The notes: generated from the sequence alone by a model not told the origin. Counted from the stretch's first letter, positions 1 through 7,468 are shown. The stretch: 19,445 nt of DNA from Candidatus Magasanikbacteria bacterium RIFCSPHIGHO2_02_FULL_47_14 (GCA_001784275.1 MFQB01000037.1:644-20088); one strand, 5' to 3'. Made by a program: numbers and translations.

Positions 1-76
1 AGAACCGATGATGGGAAGCCCAAGTCCGGTGACAGAGGCGCAATTAAAAGAACTCCACATTAAGATTACTGACTAA
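1..76 (+). CDS. aspS: Aspartate--tRNA ligase, C-terminal tail (partial)
   Basis: Only the last 24 codons are in the window, ending in TAA at 74-76. The tail contains MGSPSPVTEAQLKELHIKI. This matches the typical C-terminal end of bacterial AspRS, in which a G(A/S)PSPV segment is followed by QLKELHI. In the full enzyme this lies after the class II motif 3 region. The enzyme charges tRNA-Asp (or tRNA-Asx in non-discriminating forms) with aspartate. The GTG of the next gene begins 5 bases after the stop, so the two may share a transcript. The assignment rests on one short but characteristic stretch; the catalytic part lies outside the window. Confidence 0.75.
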   Translation, partial: EPMMGSPSPVTEAQLKELHIKITD

Positions 77-81
77 GGCGT

Positions 82-1791
82 GTGTTAGCTCTAACCGATT
101 TACATCAGCTCCTCCTGGTAAAATTTTGTTTTTTCCTGTTTATTTTGTTTGGCGCGGTTGCCGTGTATCGCCGGTGGAAGCCGAGTGTGTTTTTGTTAGG
201 ATTTGGTGTACTGTCTGCCGCAGCCTATTTTTTTCTGATTCACGGCACCAAGTTGATGTTTTGGGGACTCACGGCCGATGAGGTGACCATTGCTGCCATG
301 TATGAGATTTTTGCACATGGCAGTGTATTTTTAGACTTTGCCTATTCAGCTCTTCCACCATTTTATCCACCGCTCTGGTTCCAGGGCTTTGGGCTTGTAG
401 GGCGTTTGTTTAACTGGAACGGGGTCCAAATTGCCAAGGTCGGAACCATGACGACGCTGGCCTTATTTCCTTTGGGCCTGTATGCGATTCAGCGTCTCTA
501 TGCCCGGTATAGCGGAGCCGTTGGCGGTGTTCTCGCCTCGTTTTTTGGCGCTATTTTTGTTTTAGTTGTTTCTGACTGGGATGCGGTCATCTTGAAGCCG
601 TACGAACTTGTGAGCGCAACTTTGGTGATCCTTTGGTCTGTGTGTCTCATGAGTGACATACACCGCAAGACTATGACGAAGACGAGGGTGTTCTTCTATG
701 GAGTGGGTGGAGGAGTGTTATTTCTGGTTTTTTACTTTTGGTTTTTTCTCGCCGCTATTGGCGTGGCTCTGTTTCATCTTTTTACACGGCCGTCACGTAA
801 GATGTATGTGCAGTTCGTGGTCATTGGACTTATTGTCTTAATTGTTGGGAGCATCTATTGGCTCCCACTTGCCCGTGCATATCATGTGAGCGGTGCAGAA
901 AACTGGCAGCTCGGGTTTTTTGTCAAAGATTGGATCGCAACTCATAGTGTGACAGGCGGGTCTTTTTCATTGAAAGCGGTAATTTTCTTGGGCGGTCTCG
1001 TGAGTTTGGTGTGTCTGCGAAAGTCTGTATATATCCGTTCGTTATTGTCTCTCTTTGTTGCAGGATATGTCTGGCAACTCATGGGGATAACAACGTTGTT
1101 GCTTTTTTCCTCGCCGTTGCAAGAGTCGAAGGGATTCTTTTTTTGGAACCGAACCATTTTGGCACTGGGCGCTGCCTATGGTTTTGCGCAGGTGTATGAG
1201 TGGCTGTCGAAGAAGTACACGTTTACTCGATTTCATCACCAAACAGCGGGTGTACTGGGTGTTATTTTTTTTGCGCCGACGATGTTATTTGGCACATTCG
1301 CAGACACGCCAGAGGTTCAGGAGGTTCGTACCCGAGCCATGACACTGCGTCCGGGTGTTGAGTCGCTCATCGCCTATCTTCAGGGCCAAGAGCGCTTTTC
1401 TTCTCGGCGGGTGTTAACTTCCGGTGTTCCGGAGGTGCATGCATTTATTCCCCTCAATACATTTTTATATTTCAACCAACACAACTCTCACCCCGCAGCT
1501 CATTTTTCTGAACGACTACGATATGTGCGCGAACTGGCGCTGCAGACAAACCCGGAGACCTTTTCTCAAATGGTTCACCAGACCCCCTTTGGTCCCATTG
1601 AGGCCTTTATCTTCTATAAAGGCGTTTCAGAAAAGTACCCGGTGTATGTTGTGTTAGACAACTTTCCAAATGGTATTCGAGAAGAAGAGATCGACATCCC
1701 GCGTTCGTTGTTTGATCCACAGTATTTTGATACAGTATATGACAATGGGGATTTTGTGGTAATTCTCCCAAAGCAAATCCAGCCAGAATAA
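82..1791 (+). CDS. Polytopic membrane glycosyltransferase candidate, GT-C type (AftA-like N-terminal region)
   Basis: A 569-residue protein with about a dozen hydrophobic segments up to roughly residue 405, then a soluble C-terminal domain of about 160 residues. The first outer loop carries an acidic pair (D66, E67) followed by LPPFYPPLWF at 91-100. This order recalls the N-terminal domain of mycobacterial arabinofuranosyltransferase AftA, where an acidic loop precedes a DLPPFYPPGWFW-like segment. GT-C enzymes use polyprenyl-phosphate sugars and act on the outer face of the membrane. I infer transfer of a sugar to a cell-surface glycan; donor and acceptor cannot be read from sequence. The start is GTG at 82, with AAGG at 75-78 overlapping the aspS stop as a weak, close ribosome site. 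scpA follows 3 bases after the stop. It could instead belong to another GT-C family such as GT39. Confidence 0.55.
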   Translation: MLALTDLHQLLLVKFCFFLFILFGAVAVYRRWKPSVFLLGFGVLSAAAYFFLIHGTKLMFWGLTADEVTIAAMYEIFAHGSVFLDFAYSALPPFYPPLWFQGFGLVGRLFNWNGVQIAKVGTMTTLALFPLGLYAIQRLYARYSGAVGGVLASFFGAIFVLVVSDWDAVILKPYELVSATLVILWSVCLMSDIHRKTMTKTRVFFYGVGGGVLFLVFYFWFFLAAIGVALFHLFTRPSRKMYVQFVVIGLIVLIVGSIYWLPLARAYHVSGAENWQLGFFVKDWIATHSVTGGSFSLKAVIFLGGLVSLVCLRKSVYIRSLLSLFVAGYVWQLMGITTLLLFSSPLQESKGFFFWNRTILALGAAYGFAQVYEWLSKKYTFTRFHHQTAGVLGVIFFAPTMLFGTFADTPEVQEVRTRAMTLRPGVESLIAYLQGQERFSSRRVLTSGVPEVHAFIPLNTFLYFNQHNSHPAAHFSERLRYVRELALQTNPETFSQMVHQTPFGPIEAFIFYKGVSEKYPVYVVLDNFPNGIREEEIDIPRSLFDPQYFDTVYDNGDFVVILPKQIQPE

Positions 1792-1794
1792 CCT

Positions 1795-2487
1795 ATGAAC
1801 GTTACTCTTCAACTCAATACATTTAGTGGGCCACTCGACCTGCTTTTATCATTGATTGAAGAAAAAAAGTTACTCATCACTGAGATCTCTTTATCTGAAG
1901 TGACAGAACAGTATCTCCGTGTCCTCGAAGAGGTAACCGATAAGAATGCCGATCAGTTGGCAGACTTTTTGGTAATTGCGACCAGGCTTCTTCTATTGAA
2001 GTCCAAGACGTTACTTCCCAGTTTTTTGGGAGAAGAGGAGAGTGAGCCCAGTTTGGAAGAACAACTTCGCTTGTATAAGATATTTTTGGATGCCAGCAAA
2101 AGGATGAGTAGTTTGTGGTCAGCAGGTCACCATGGATTTTTCCGAATTGAGCCGACGCGCGTTCCTGAAGAGTTTGTGCCACCACAGAACGTCACAGTTC
2201 AGTCGTTGCACCAGTCAATGAAAATGCTATTATTACGTCTTACCCCGCCCAAGTCCATACCGAAAATTACCTTAGATCGCAGTATTTCAGTGAAAGATAA
2301 AATTGATCACATTCGCCAGTTGTTAAAGCAGGCAAGAACGTGTTACTTTAGTGACATCATTCATGACAGCGCCAATCGCACCGATATCATACTTGGTTTT
2401 ATGGCGGTACTGGAACTTATCAAACAACGACATCTGGTTGTTCGTCAACAAGACACCTTTGGAACTATTACCCTTGAATCTGTCTAA
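1795..2487 (+). CDS. scpA: Segregation and condensation protein A (kleisin)
   Basis: A 230-residue protein of normal ScpA length. The N-terminus has the family hallmark FSGPLDLLLSLIEEKKL at residues 10-26, followed by a helical segment with LADFLVIATRLLLLKSKTLL, typical of the domain that binds the neck of an SMC head. The acidic linker EEESEP precedes a helical middle, and the C-terminal third resembles a winged helix, as in kleisins. ScpA bridges the two heads of the SMC dimer and, with ScpB, forms bacterial condensin in the nucleoid. It starts 3 bases after the upstream gene and ends 2 bases before scpB. I see no Shine-Dalgarno sequence before the ATG, so translation may be coupled to the upstream gene. 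Confidence 0.95.
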   Translation: MNVTLQLNTFSGPLDLLLSLIEEKKLLITEISLSEVTEQYLRVLEEVTDKNADQLADFLVIATRLLLLKSKTLLPSFLGEEESEPSLEEQLRLYKIFLDASKRMSSLWSAGHHGFFRIEPTRVPEEFVPPQNVTVQSLHQSMKMLLLRLTPPKSIPKITLDRSISVKDKIDHIRQLLKQARTCYFSDIIHDSANRTDIILGFMAVLELIKQRHLVVRQQDTFGTITLESV

Positions 2488-2489
2488 CT

Positions 2490-3032
2490 ATGTCATCTCT
2501 TTTTTCACGCCTTGAGTCACTGTTGTTTGTTGCCTCAAAACCGCTTTCTACAAAAGAGATTGCGCGTTCTTTGAGTGTCTCTATCCAAGAAGTAGACGAC
2601 GTGGTCAGCAGACTACAGGTAAAGTTTAGTCACGAAGATTCAGGTCTTCACATTGTGATGAATGGCAGTGAGGTACAGATGCAAACCAATCCGGCCAATG
2701 CACAAGATGTGGAACGGTTTGTAAAATATGAGATTTCCGGAGAGCTCACGAAAGCGCAGTTGGAGAGTCTCACCATTATCGCGTATCGCGGACCGATTAC
2801 CCGACCGGAGTTGGAACAGATTCGGGGAGTGAACTGTGCAGTTATTTTGCGTACTTTGCAAATGCGTGATCTGGTTATCGAAGAAAACGACGAATATGGA
2901 GTTCAACGTTTTCGTATCTCTCTTGCCGCGCTAGCACATCTGGGAGTCCACACTCCTGAAGAGCTTCCGGAGTACGCAGAGATCCACACGCATCAGCATA
3001 TTGATCAAGCGCTGCAACAGGACGATATATAA
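2490..3032 (+). CDS. scpB: Segregation and condensation protein B
   Basis: A 180-residue protein of normal ScpB length with two winged-helix regions. The first begins at LESLLFVASKPLSTKEIARSL-like sequence (from about residue 8). The second contains the family signature LESLTIIAYRGPITRPELEQIRGVN, around residues 91-115. ScpB dimers bind the central part of ScpA and regulate the SMC ATPase ring. The gene starts 2 bases after scpA, the usual arrangement, so the pair is made together. It ends TAA at 3030-3032, 6 bases before the carboxypeptidase gene. No Shine-Dalgarno motif is visible at the ATG. Confidence 0.95.
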   Translation: MSSLFSRLESLLFVASKPLSTKEIARSLSVSIQEVDDVVSRLQVKFSHEDSGLHIVMNGSEVQMQTNPANAQDVERFVKYEISGELTKAQLESLTIIAYRGPITRPELEQIRGVNCAVILRTLQMRDLVIEENDEYGVQRFRISLAALAHLGVHTPEELPEYAEIHTHQHIDQALQQDDI

Positions 3033-3038
3033 ATATTT

Positions 3039-4085
3039 ATGCCATTTCAACCGGACTTTATTCCATCAGTCGGAAGTAGCCCATCAGACAAGTGGAGAAA
3101 CGTGCTTGGCGCAGGAGTTATTGCTGCCGCTGTTCTTGGTATTGGGCTACACAGTTTGTTTGGAAATGTTCAAACGAAATTGGTCCGGGTGACTGGTGAA
3201 ACGGCAAATGCGCAGGCGGCAACCACCACTGATAGTCTACCAGCAGGCGGTGGGGACCTTGCAGTATCTCCAGCCTTTCCACAGCCTTTGCTTATTCCTG
3301 TGTTACAGGGCGAGATGTTATCAGAGGGTGCCTTTAGTGCAGATAATATCTTGGTAAAAGACGCTCAAAGTGGGTCTGTGTTGTATCATAAGAATGAGTA
3401 TCAACCACATGCAATGGCGAGTATCAGCAAACTGATGAGTGCGTTGGTGTTTTTGGAAACCTCACCACAGTGGAGCGCAACTGCAACAGTTCCTACTGAC
3501 GATATATTGGACACACACATGTATGCCGGCGATACGTACACAGTTCAAGAGTTGTGGCTTGCGGCTCTTGTTGGTTCTTCCAACAAAGCCATACTTGCGT
3601 TGGTTGACGCTTCAGCGTGGAGCAGAACAGCGTTTGTTGAGCGAATGAATGAAAAAGCCAGAGAGCTGGGAATGGGCGATACTTTTTTTGTGGATCCGAC
3701 CGGTCTGTCTGAAGAAAATGTCTCCAGCGCTTCTGATATTTTAATGTTATTTCGAGAGGCTCTTGCACATGACGAGATAAAAAATGCACTTCGGACTGCG
3801 GAACATACGGTATACTCAAAAGAGAGAGGAAAGAGTCATCACATGTGGAACACAAACTGGCTATTGCTTCAGTGGATACCTCATACATTTGAAATTCATG
3901 GTGGCAAGACCGGGTATATTGCTGCCTCAGGATATAACTTTGTGACACAACTGAGTGATAAAAGTGGCAGAACGTTAGATGTCGTGGTACTGGGTGCAGA
4001 CACACACGAAGCGCGGTTTACTGAGGCGCGTGATGTTGCGACCTGGGTGTTTGAACACTACCAGTGGCCGGAAACTCAGAAATAA
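3039..4085 (+). CDS. D-alanyl-D-alanine carboxypeptidase family protein (peptidase S11)
   Basis: A 348-residue serine hydrolase. It has an N-terminal membrane anchor (about residues 22-40) and a linker rich in Ala, Thr and Gly, then the penicillin-binding catalytic domain. All three active-site motifs are present: SxxK as S128-I-S-K131, SxN as S180-S-N182, and KTG at 290-292. The order and spacing match low-molecular-weight PBPs (DacA/PBP5 group), which remove the terminal D-Ala from peptidoglycan stem peptides outside the membrane. The C-terminal beta domain and amphipathic anchor of PBP5 are missing; anchoring here is N-terminal. The ATG lies 6 bases after scpB without a Shine-Dalgarno sequence, and an AT-rich TATAAAT-like stretch precedes it. 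A hairpin terminator follows immediately, so this is the last gene of the run. Confidence 0.9.
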   Translation: MPFQPDFIPSVGSSPSDKWRNVLGAGVIAAAVLGIGLHSLFGNVQTKLVRVTGETANAQAATTTDSLPAGGGDLAVSPAFPQPLLIPVLQGEMLSEGAFSADNILVKDAQSGSVLYHKNEYQPHAMASISKLMSALVFLETSPQWSATATVPTDDILDTHMYAGDTYTVQELWLAALVGSSNKAILALVDASAWSRTAFVERMNEKARELGMGDTFFVDPTGLSEENVSSASDILMLFREALAHDEIKNALRTAEHTVYSKERGKSHHMWNTNWLLLQWIPHTFEIHGGKTGYIAASGYNFVTQLSDKSGRTLDVVVLGADTHEARFTEARDVATWVFEHYQWPETQK

Positions 4086-4086
4086 T

Positions 4087-4112
4087 AAAATCCCCGGATG
4101 ATAGGGGATTTT
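4087..4112. terminator. Intrinsic terminator, probably bidirectional
   Basis: A perfect 9-bp stem pairs AAAATCCCC (4087-4095) with GGGGATTTT (4104-4112) across an 8-base loop. The stem ends in T residues on either strand. It lies right after the carboxypeptidase stop on the plus strand and 7 bases beyond the 3' end of tRNA-Leu on the minus strand, so it can end both transcripts. Confidence 0.85.
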
Positions 4113-4119
4113 ATGTTTG

Positions 4120-4202
4120 TGCCGTCGGTGGGAATCGAACCCACATGAGCAGAGCCCACACGATTTTGAGTCGTGCGCGTCTACCAATTCCGCCACGACG
4201 GC
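4120..4202 (-). tRNA. tRNA-Leu (anticodon CAA)
   Basis: Read on the minus strand from 4202. The acceptor stem pairs GCCGTCG with CGACGGC and the discriminator is A at 4120, as expected for leucine. The anticodon stem CACGA/TCGTG encloses loop CTCAAAA, giving anticodon CAA, which reads UUG. A long variable arm (GGGC/GCTC stem) marks a class II tRNA. The T arm is GTGGG TTCGATT CCCAC. The discriminator is followed by CAA, so CCA is not encoded and must be added by a nucleotidyltransferase. A near-perfect sigma70-type promoter lies directly upstream. Confidence 0.95.
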
Positions 4203-4211
4203 GTGAAAAAC

Positions 4212-4240
4212 AGTATACGCCTCATTGAGTCCTTTGTCAA
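4212..4240 (-). promoter_or_regulatory. Promoter of tRNA-Leu
   Basis: On the minus strand TTGACA (4240-4235) and TATACT (4217-4212) are separated by 17 bases. Predicted initiation is near 4205, a few bases before the mature 5' end at 4202. It overlaps the oppositely directed parA promoter. Confidence 0.85.
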
Positions 4241-4253
4241 TCTGGAGTATACT
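4225..4253 (+). promoter_or_regulatory. Predicted parA promoter, overlapping the tRNA-Leu promoter
   Basis: TTGAGT (4225-4230), a 17-base spacer and TATACT (4248-4253). The -10 box touches the ATG at 4254, so initiation near 4260 would skip that codon and favour the ATG at 4272 with a leader of about 12 bases. The competing reading is that GGAG at 4244-4247 is a ribosome site for ATG 4254 and transcription starts further upstream. Confidence 0.55.
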
Positions 4254-5039
4254 ATGGCTAACACCTTCGGTATGTCCCGAATTATTGCTGTAGTTAACCA
4301 AAAAGGCGGAGTCGGCAAGACCACCACTGCTATTAATCTTGCGGCTGCTTTGGCAGAAAGCGGGCGTTTTGTCTTACTTGTCGACATGGACCCGCAGGGG
4401 AATGCGACCAGTGGCTTGGGGCTGCCTCGAGAACAGGTCCAGCATGGGATATATGAGGCTTTGGCCAAAGAACGACGGATTCACGATGTTGTTCATAATA
4501 CCGGCCATGAAGGTTTGCGTCTGGTGCCCAGCACGCAACACCTCGCAGGCGCGAATATTGAGTTGGTGGATGTGGAACGACGTGAACATCAACTTTCTGA
4601 TTTACTAGCAGAGGTAAGTCATGCCTATGACTACATCTTGATCGACTGCCCGCCGTCTCTTGGACTTCTTACCATTAATAGTTTGGTTGCTGCGGACGAA
4701 ATTTTGATTCCGGTTCAGGCAGAGTATTACGCGCTTGAAGGACTTGGGCAGTTGTTGCAAACCATTGACTTGGTTCGCCAACACATTAAACCGGAAATTG
4801 GTATTTTAGGAGCGGTAATTACGATGTTTGATAAACGCACCCGCTTGTCTGATGATGTCTTGCGAGAGCTGTATAAGTTTTTCCCGAACGAGATTTTCCG
4901 TTCTGTTGTGCCGCGAACCGTTCGTCTTGCTGAAGCACCGAGTTTTGGCAAGAGTATCTTTCATTATGAACCAACCGGAAAGGGAGCAAAGGCATATGAA
5001 CGACTGGCTCGTGAAATTTTAGATAAACATGGATTTTAA
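4254..5039 (+). CDS. parA: Chromosome partitioning ATPase ParA (Soj)
   Basis: A 261-residue ParA/MinD-family ATPase. The deviant Walker A motif KGGVGKT sits at residues 17-23, followed by switch I DMDPQGNATSGLG and the Walker B-type segment YILIDCPPSLGLLTINSL. ParA binds DNA non-specifically as an ATP dimer and is displaced by ParB, moving the origin region. The C-terminal half has the usual PRTVRLAEAPSFGKSI motif. The frame is open back to 4173, but that would overlap tRNA-Leu. ATG 4254 has GGAG 6 bases upstream, whereas ATG 4272 gives the canonical MSRIIAVVNQKGG start and fits the predicted promoter. Given here from 4254; 4272 is equally plausible. parB follows 11 bases downstream. Confidence 0.95.
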   Translation: MANTFGMSRIIAVVNQKGGVGKTTTAINLAAALAESGRFVLLVDMDPQGNATSGLGLPREQVQHGIYEALAKERRIHDVVHNTGHEGLRLVPSTQHLAGANIELVDVERREHQLSDLLAEVSHAYDYILIDCPPSLGLLTINSLVAADEILIPVQAEYYALEGLGQLLQTIDLVRQHIKPEIGILGAVITMFDKRTRLSDDVLRELYKFFPNEIFRSVVPRTVRLAEAPSFGKSIFHYEPTGKGAKAYERLAREILDKHGF

Positions 5040-5050
5040 TTTTTTTACTT

Positions 5051-5902
5051 ATGGCCCTTGGAAAAGGTTTGGGCTCACTGATTGCTCCACACAAATCAAA
5101 AAGTATCCGCAAGGATGACTCAACACAGTCAGATCGTGTTTGGTATATTCCGCTGTCAGAGATCGTGCCGAATCCTGAACAGCCGCGTAAACATTTTGCA
5201 CATCAGGAACTTGAAGACCTGGTTGCATCCATAAAAGAGCATGGCATTTTGCAGCCATTATTGGTGAGCGAAAAAGAAGACGGTGGATACGAGCTGATTG
5301 CCGGTGAGCGTCGTTTTCGCGCTTCACAAATTGCACAATTACCAACTGTACCGGCCTTGGTCCGACCGGCTTCTGAACAGCAAAAACTTGAGTTTGCCTT
5401 GATTGAAAACATTCAACGGCAGGCGTTGAATCCGATTGAAGAAGGGTTTGCCTATCAACGACTGATTGATAGTTTTGGACTTACGCAGCAGGATGTTGCA
5501 GACAGAGTGGGGAAGAGTCGGCCAGTCGTTGCCAATACTATTCGTTTGTTAGACTTGCCAGAGGTTATTCAAAAAGCTCTGGTTGACGGACAACTCAGTA
5601 CCGGGAAGGCGCGTGCCCTCTTAAGTCTCAAAGACACAAGTGAACAGCTCCGTATGTTCGAGCAGATGGTGGGTATGCAGGTGAATGTTCGAGATGTCGA
5701 ACGTTTGGTCGCAGATAAAGGCGCTGCCTCACGGAAGGGTTCTGTTCGTCGTGATCCAAATCTTCTTGCACAGGAGCGAGCAGTTGAAGAGTCTCTTGGC
5801 ACGAAAGTGCGTATTACGCAAAAGGGAGAGCGTGGCAAAATCGAAGTTGAATACTTCTCACGCGAAGAGTTAAAACGGCTGGTAGAAGAGTTGACAGCCT
5901 GA
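5051..5902 (+). CDS. parB: Chromosome partitioning protein ParB (Spo0J), CTP-dependent clamp
   Basis: A 283-residue ParB with the classical start MALGKGLGSLI, which in Spo0J-type proteins is the region that stimulates the ParA ATPase. The N-terminal domain contains the CTP-binding GERRFRA box (residues 85-91) and ENIQR (119-123). A helix-turn-helix follows at about 145-167 (TQQDVADRVGKSRPVVANTI), used to recognise parS. The C-terminal dimer domain ends in EELKRLVEELTA. Together with ParA it segregates replicated origins. The leader between parA and parB is T-rich with no Shine-Dalgarno motif. The TGA stop at 5900-5902 directly abuts the stop codon of the convergent rel gene. I could not find a clear parS site in the window by eye. 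Confidence 0.96.
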   Translation: MALGKGLGSLIAPHKSKSIRKDDSTQSDRVWYIPLSEIVPNPEQPRKHFAHQELEDLVASIKEHGILQPLLVSEKEDGGYELIAGERRFRASQIAQLPTVPALVRPASEQQKLEFALIENIQRQALNPIEEGFAYQRLIDSFGLTQQDVADRVGKSRPVVANTIRLLDLPEVIQKALVDGQLSTGKARALLSLKDTSEQLRMFEQMVGMQVNVRDVERLVADKGAASRKGSVRRDPNLLAQERAVEESLGTKVRITQKGERGKIEVEYFSREELKRLVEELTA

Positions 5903-7381
5903 TTACTTTTTTGGCAATACTGATTTGAGCCAGCTTGGAATGCGGCTTTGTTTTTGGGAAACCCTAATGTGACTTCTCGCAGTATGTGTTTTTACAAACT
6001 GGAGCCAGTCGCTGTTTGGGTACTTTCTGTTTTTGTCAGTGATGATTTCCACCACGTCACCATTTTTCAGTTCTGAGTCGAGACTCACCAACTTGTCATT
6101 CACACGTGCGCCAGTACATTTGTTTCCGATCTCAGTGTGGATGTGATAGGCAAAGTCCACAGGCGTCGCCTCTTCCGGAAGATCAATAACGTCTCCTTGT
6201 GGAGTAAATACAAAAATGCGAGTCTGAAGAAAGTCCACTTTCATTGCTTCCAGATCCGACAAACGATTGAGCACGTCCTTTTGTATCTCTGCAAGTTGTT
6301 TTGCCCACTCAATCTCTCGTTTTGGAACGCGCGCCCCACGTTCGTCATAATGCCAATGGGCAGCGATACCATATTCTGCCTCTTCGTTCATTTCTACAGT
6401 ACGGATTTGGAACTCAACGATCTCTCCATTTTCTCCGAAGATTGTGGTATGCAATGACTGGTAGCCGTTCGGTTTTGGTTGGGCAATATAGTCTTTGATT
6501 CTCCCTGTCATCGGTTTCCACAGTTTGTGGATAACGCCTAAAGCCGCATAGCAGTCGGCAATAGAAGAGACGATGACTCGCACGGCAACCAAGTCATATA
6601 CTCGGTTGACGTCGTTATCTTTTCGTTTCAGTTTTTGGAAAAAACTGTAGAGGCGTTTCTGTCGACCACTAATGCTTACGACACCAACCCCGGCATCCCT
6701 GATCTCAGGAGCCAGTTTTTTTTGCACCTCATGAAGATACTTCTCCTTCCCGAATATTTTTTCATCACGAAGTTGTTTTATTCGAGCAAACTCTGATGGA
6801 TTAACAAAACGAAACGATAGGTCTTCCAAATCTCCCTTCATTCTGTCCATGCCCAGTCTGCCAGCAATCGGGGCATAAATCTCCAGGCTTTCAAGCGCAA
6901 TTCGGTATGCTTTTTGCTGAGGGAGGATATCCAACGTCTGAAGGTTGTGAATACGATCGGCGAACTTAATAATCATCACACGGACATCCTCGGCCATTGC
7001 CACAAACATTTTACGCAAGTTTTCGATGTACCGCTCAACTCCGCGGTACTTCAACTTTCCTAACTTGGTGATCCCTTCAACAAGTGACGCGATCTCACTT
7101 CCAAATGTCGCCTCGACCTCTTTCAATGTGACGTGGGTGTCTTCCGGTACATCGTGGAGAAGTGTCGCGGTAAGAATGACCGGGTCTATCCGCATATCTG
7201 CGAGCATGTGGGCCGCAGCAAGGGGATGAATAATGTATGGTTCTCCTGACTTTCTGAACTGTCCTGTGTGAGCTTTAGCCGCAAAGTCGTGTGCAAAGCG
7301 AACCACCTCCAGGTCTGCCTGAGGGTCGTACTGTTTTATTTTTTCTATAAGAGAGTCAATTGTCTGAACCTCGGTTTCCAT
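5903..7381 (-). CDS. rel: Bifunctional (p)ppGpp synthetase/hydrolase, short form lacking ACT domain
   Basis: A 492-residue RelA/SpoT homologue. The N-terminal hydrolase domain keeps the HD pair (H76, D77 in LLHDVPEDT) and ADRIHNLQTL (141-150). The synthetase domain follows from about 230, with GRIKDYIAQPKPNGYQSLHT at 293-312 and VEFQIRT. Its charge motif RIKD (294-297) is the RxKD form seen in bifunctional Rel/SpoT, not the ExDD form of monofunctional RelA. A TGS domain covers about 386-450. The protein stops about 40 residues later, whereas full-length Rel is about 700-750 residues and carries helical, zinc-finger or conserved-cysteine, and ACT domains. Both catalytic activities should remain; ribosome and amino-acid sensing by the missing part should be altered. 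No frameshift or remnant is seen beyond the stop, since parB starts its reverse frame there. Confidence 0.93.
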   Translation of the reverse strand: METEVQTIDSLIEKIKQYDPQADLEVVRFAHDFAAKAHTGQFRKSGEPYIIHPLAAAHMLADMRIDPVILTATLLHDVPEDTHVTLKEVEATFGSEIASLVEGITKLGKLKYRGVERYIENLRKMFVAMAEDVRVMIIKFADRIHNLQTLDILPQQKAYRIALESLEIYAPIAGRLGMDRMKGDLEDLSFRFVNPSEFARIKQLRDEKIFGKEKYLHEVQKKLAPEIRDAGVGVVSISGRQKRLYSFFQKLKRKDNDVNRVYDLVAVRVIVSSIADCYAALGVIHKLWKPMTGRIKDYIAQPKPNGYQSLHTTIFGENGEIVEFQIRTVEMNEEAEYGIAAHWHYDERGARVPKREIEWAKQLAEIQKDVLNRLSDLEAMKVDFLQTRIFVFTPQGDVIDLPEEATPVDFAYHIHTEIGNKCTGARVNDKLVSLDSELKNGDVVEIITDKNRKYPNSDWLQFVKTHTARSHIRVSQKQSRIPSWLKSVLPKK

Positions 7382-7403
7382 AGTTGAAAATTCTGGTAAT
7401 CTA

Positions 7404-7433
7404 TTTATAGCACTCTAGAGTTTTTTTTGGCAA
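7404..7433 (-). promoter_or_regulatory. rel: Predicted rel promoter
   Basis: On the minus strand TTGCCA (7433-7428), an 18-base spacer and TATAAA (7409-7404). Initiation near 7397 gives a leader of about 16 bases before the ATG at 7381. No Shine-Dalgarno motif is seen in that leader. Confidence 0.5.
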
Positions 7434-7448
7434 GTTAATTGAAAAATT

Positions 7449-7464
7449 TGGCTATATTGAGCCA
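7449..7464. repeat. Inverted repeat between divergent promoters
   Basis: TGGCT (7449-7453) and AGCCA (7460-7464) form a 5-bp inverted repeat with a 6-base spacer. It sits between the rel promoter and the rightward small-RNA promoter at 7469, a position suited to an operator. A 5-bp arm is short enough to occur by chance. Confidence 0.25.
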
Positions 7465-7468
7465 CCAC

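Noticed and set aside
3493..4005. 170-codon open frame on the minus strand inside the carboxypeptidase gene
   Set aside because: It is antisense to a gene with all three catalytic motifs and has a composition typical of a shadow frame.
4173..4253. N-terminal extension of parA to an ATG at 4173
   Set aside because: It runs through the 5' half of tRNA-Leu on the other strand and through both promoters. The encoded residues do not resemble ParA.
4203..5902. parS sites near parAB
   Set aside because: I scanned by eye for the TGTTTCACGTGAAACA-type palindrome throughout the window and found only partial CACGTG cores (for example near 10571 and 13944) without the flanking arms.
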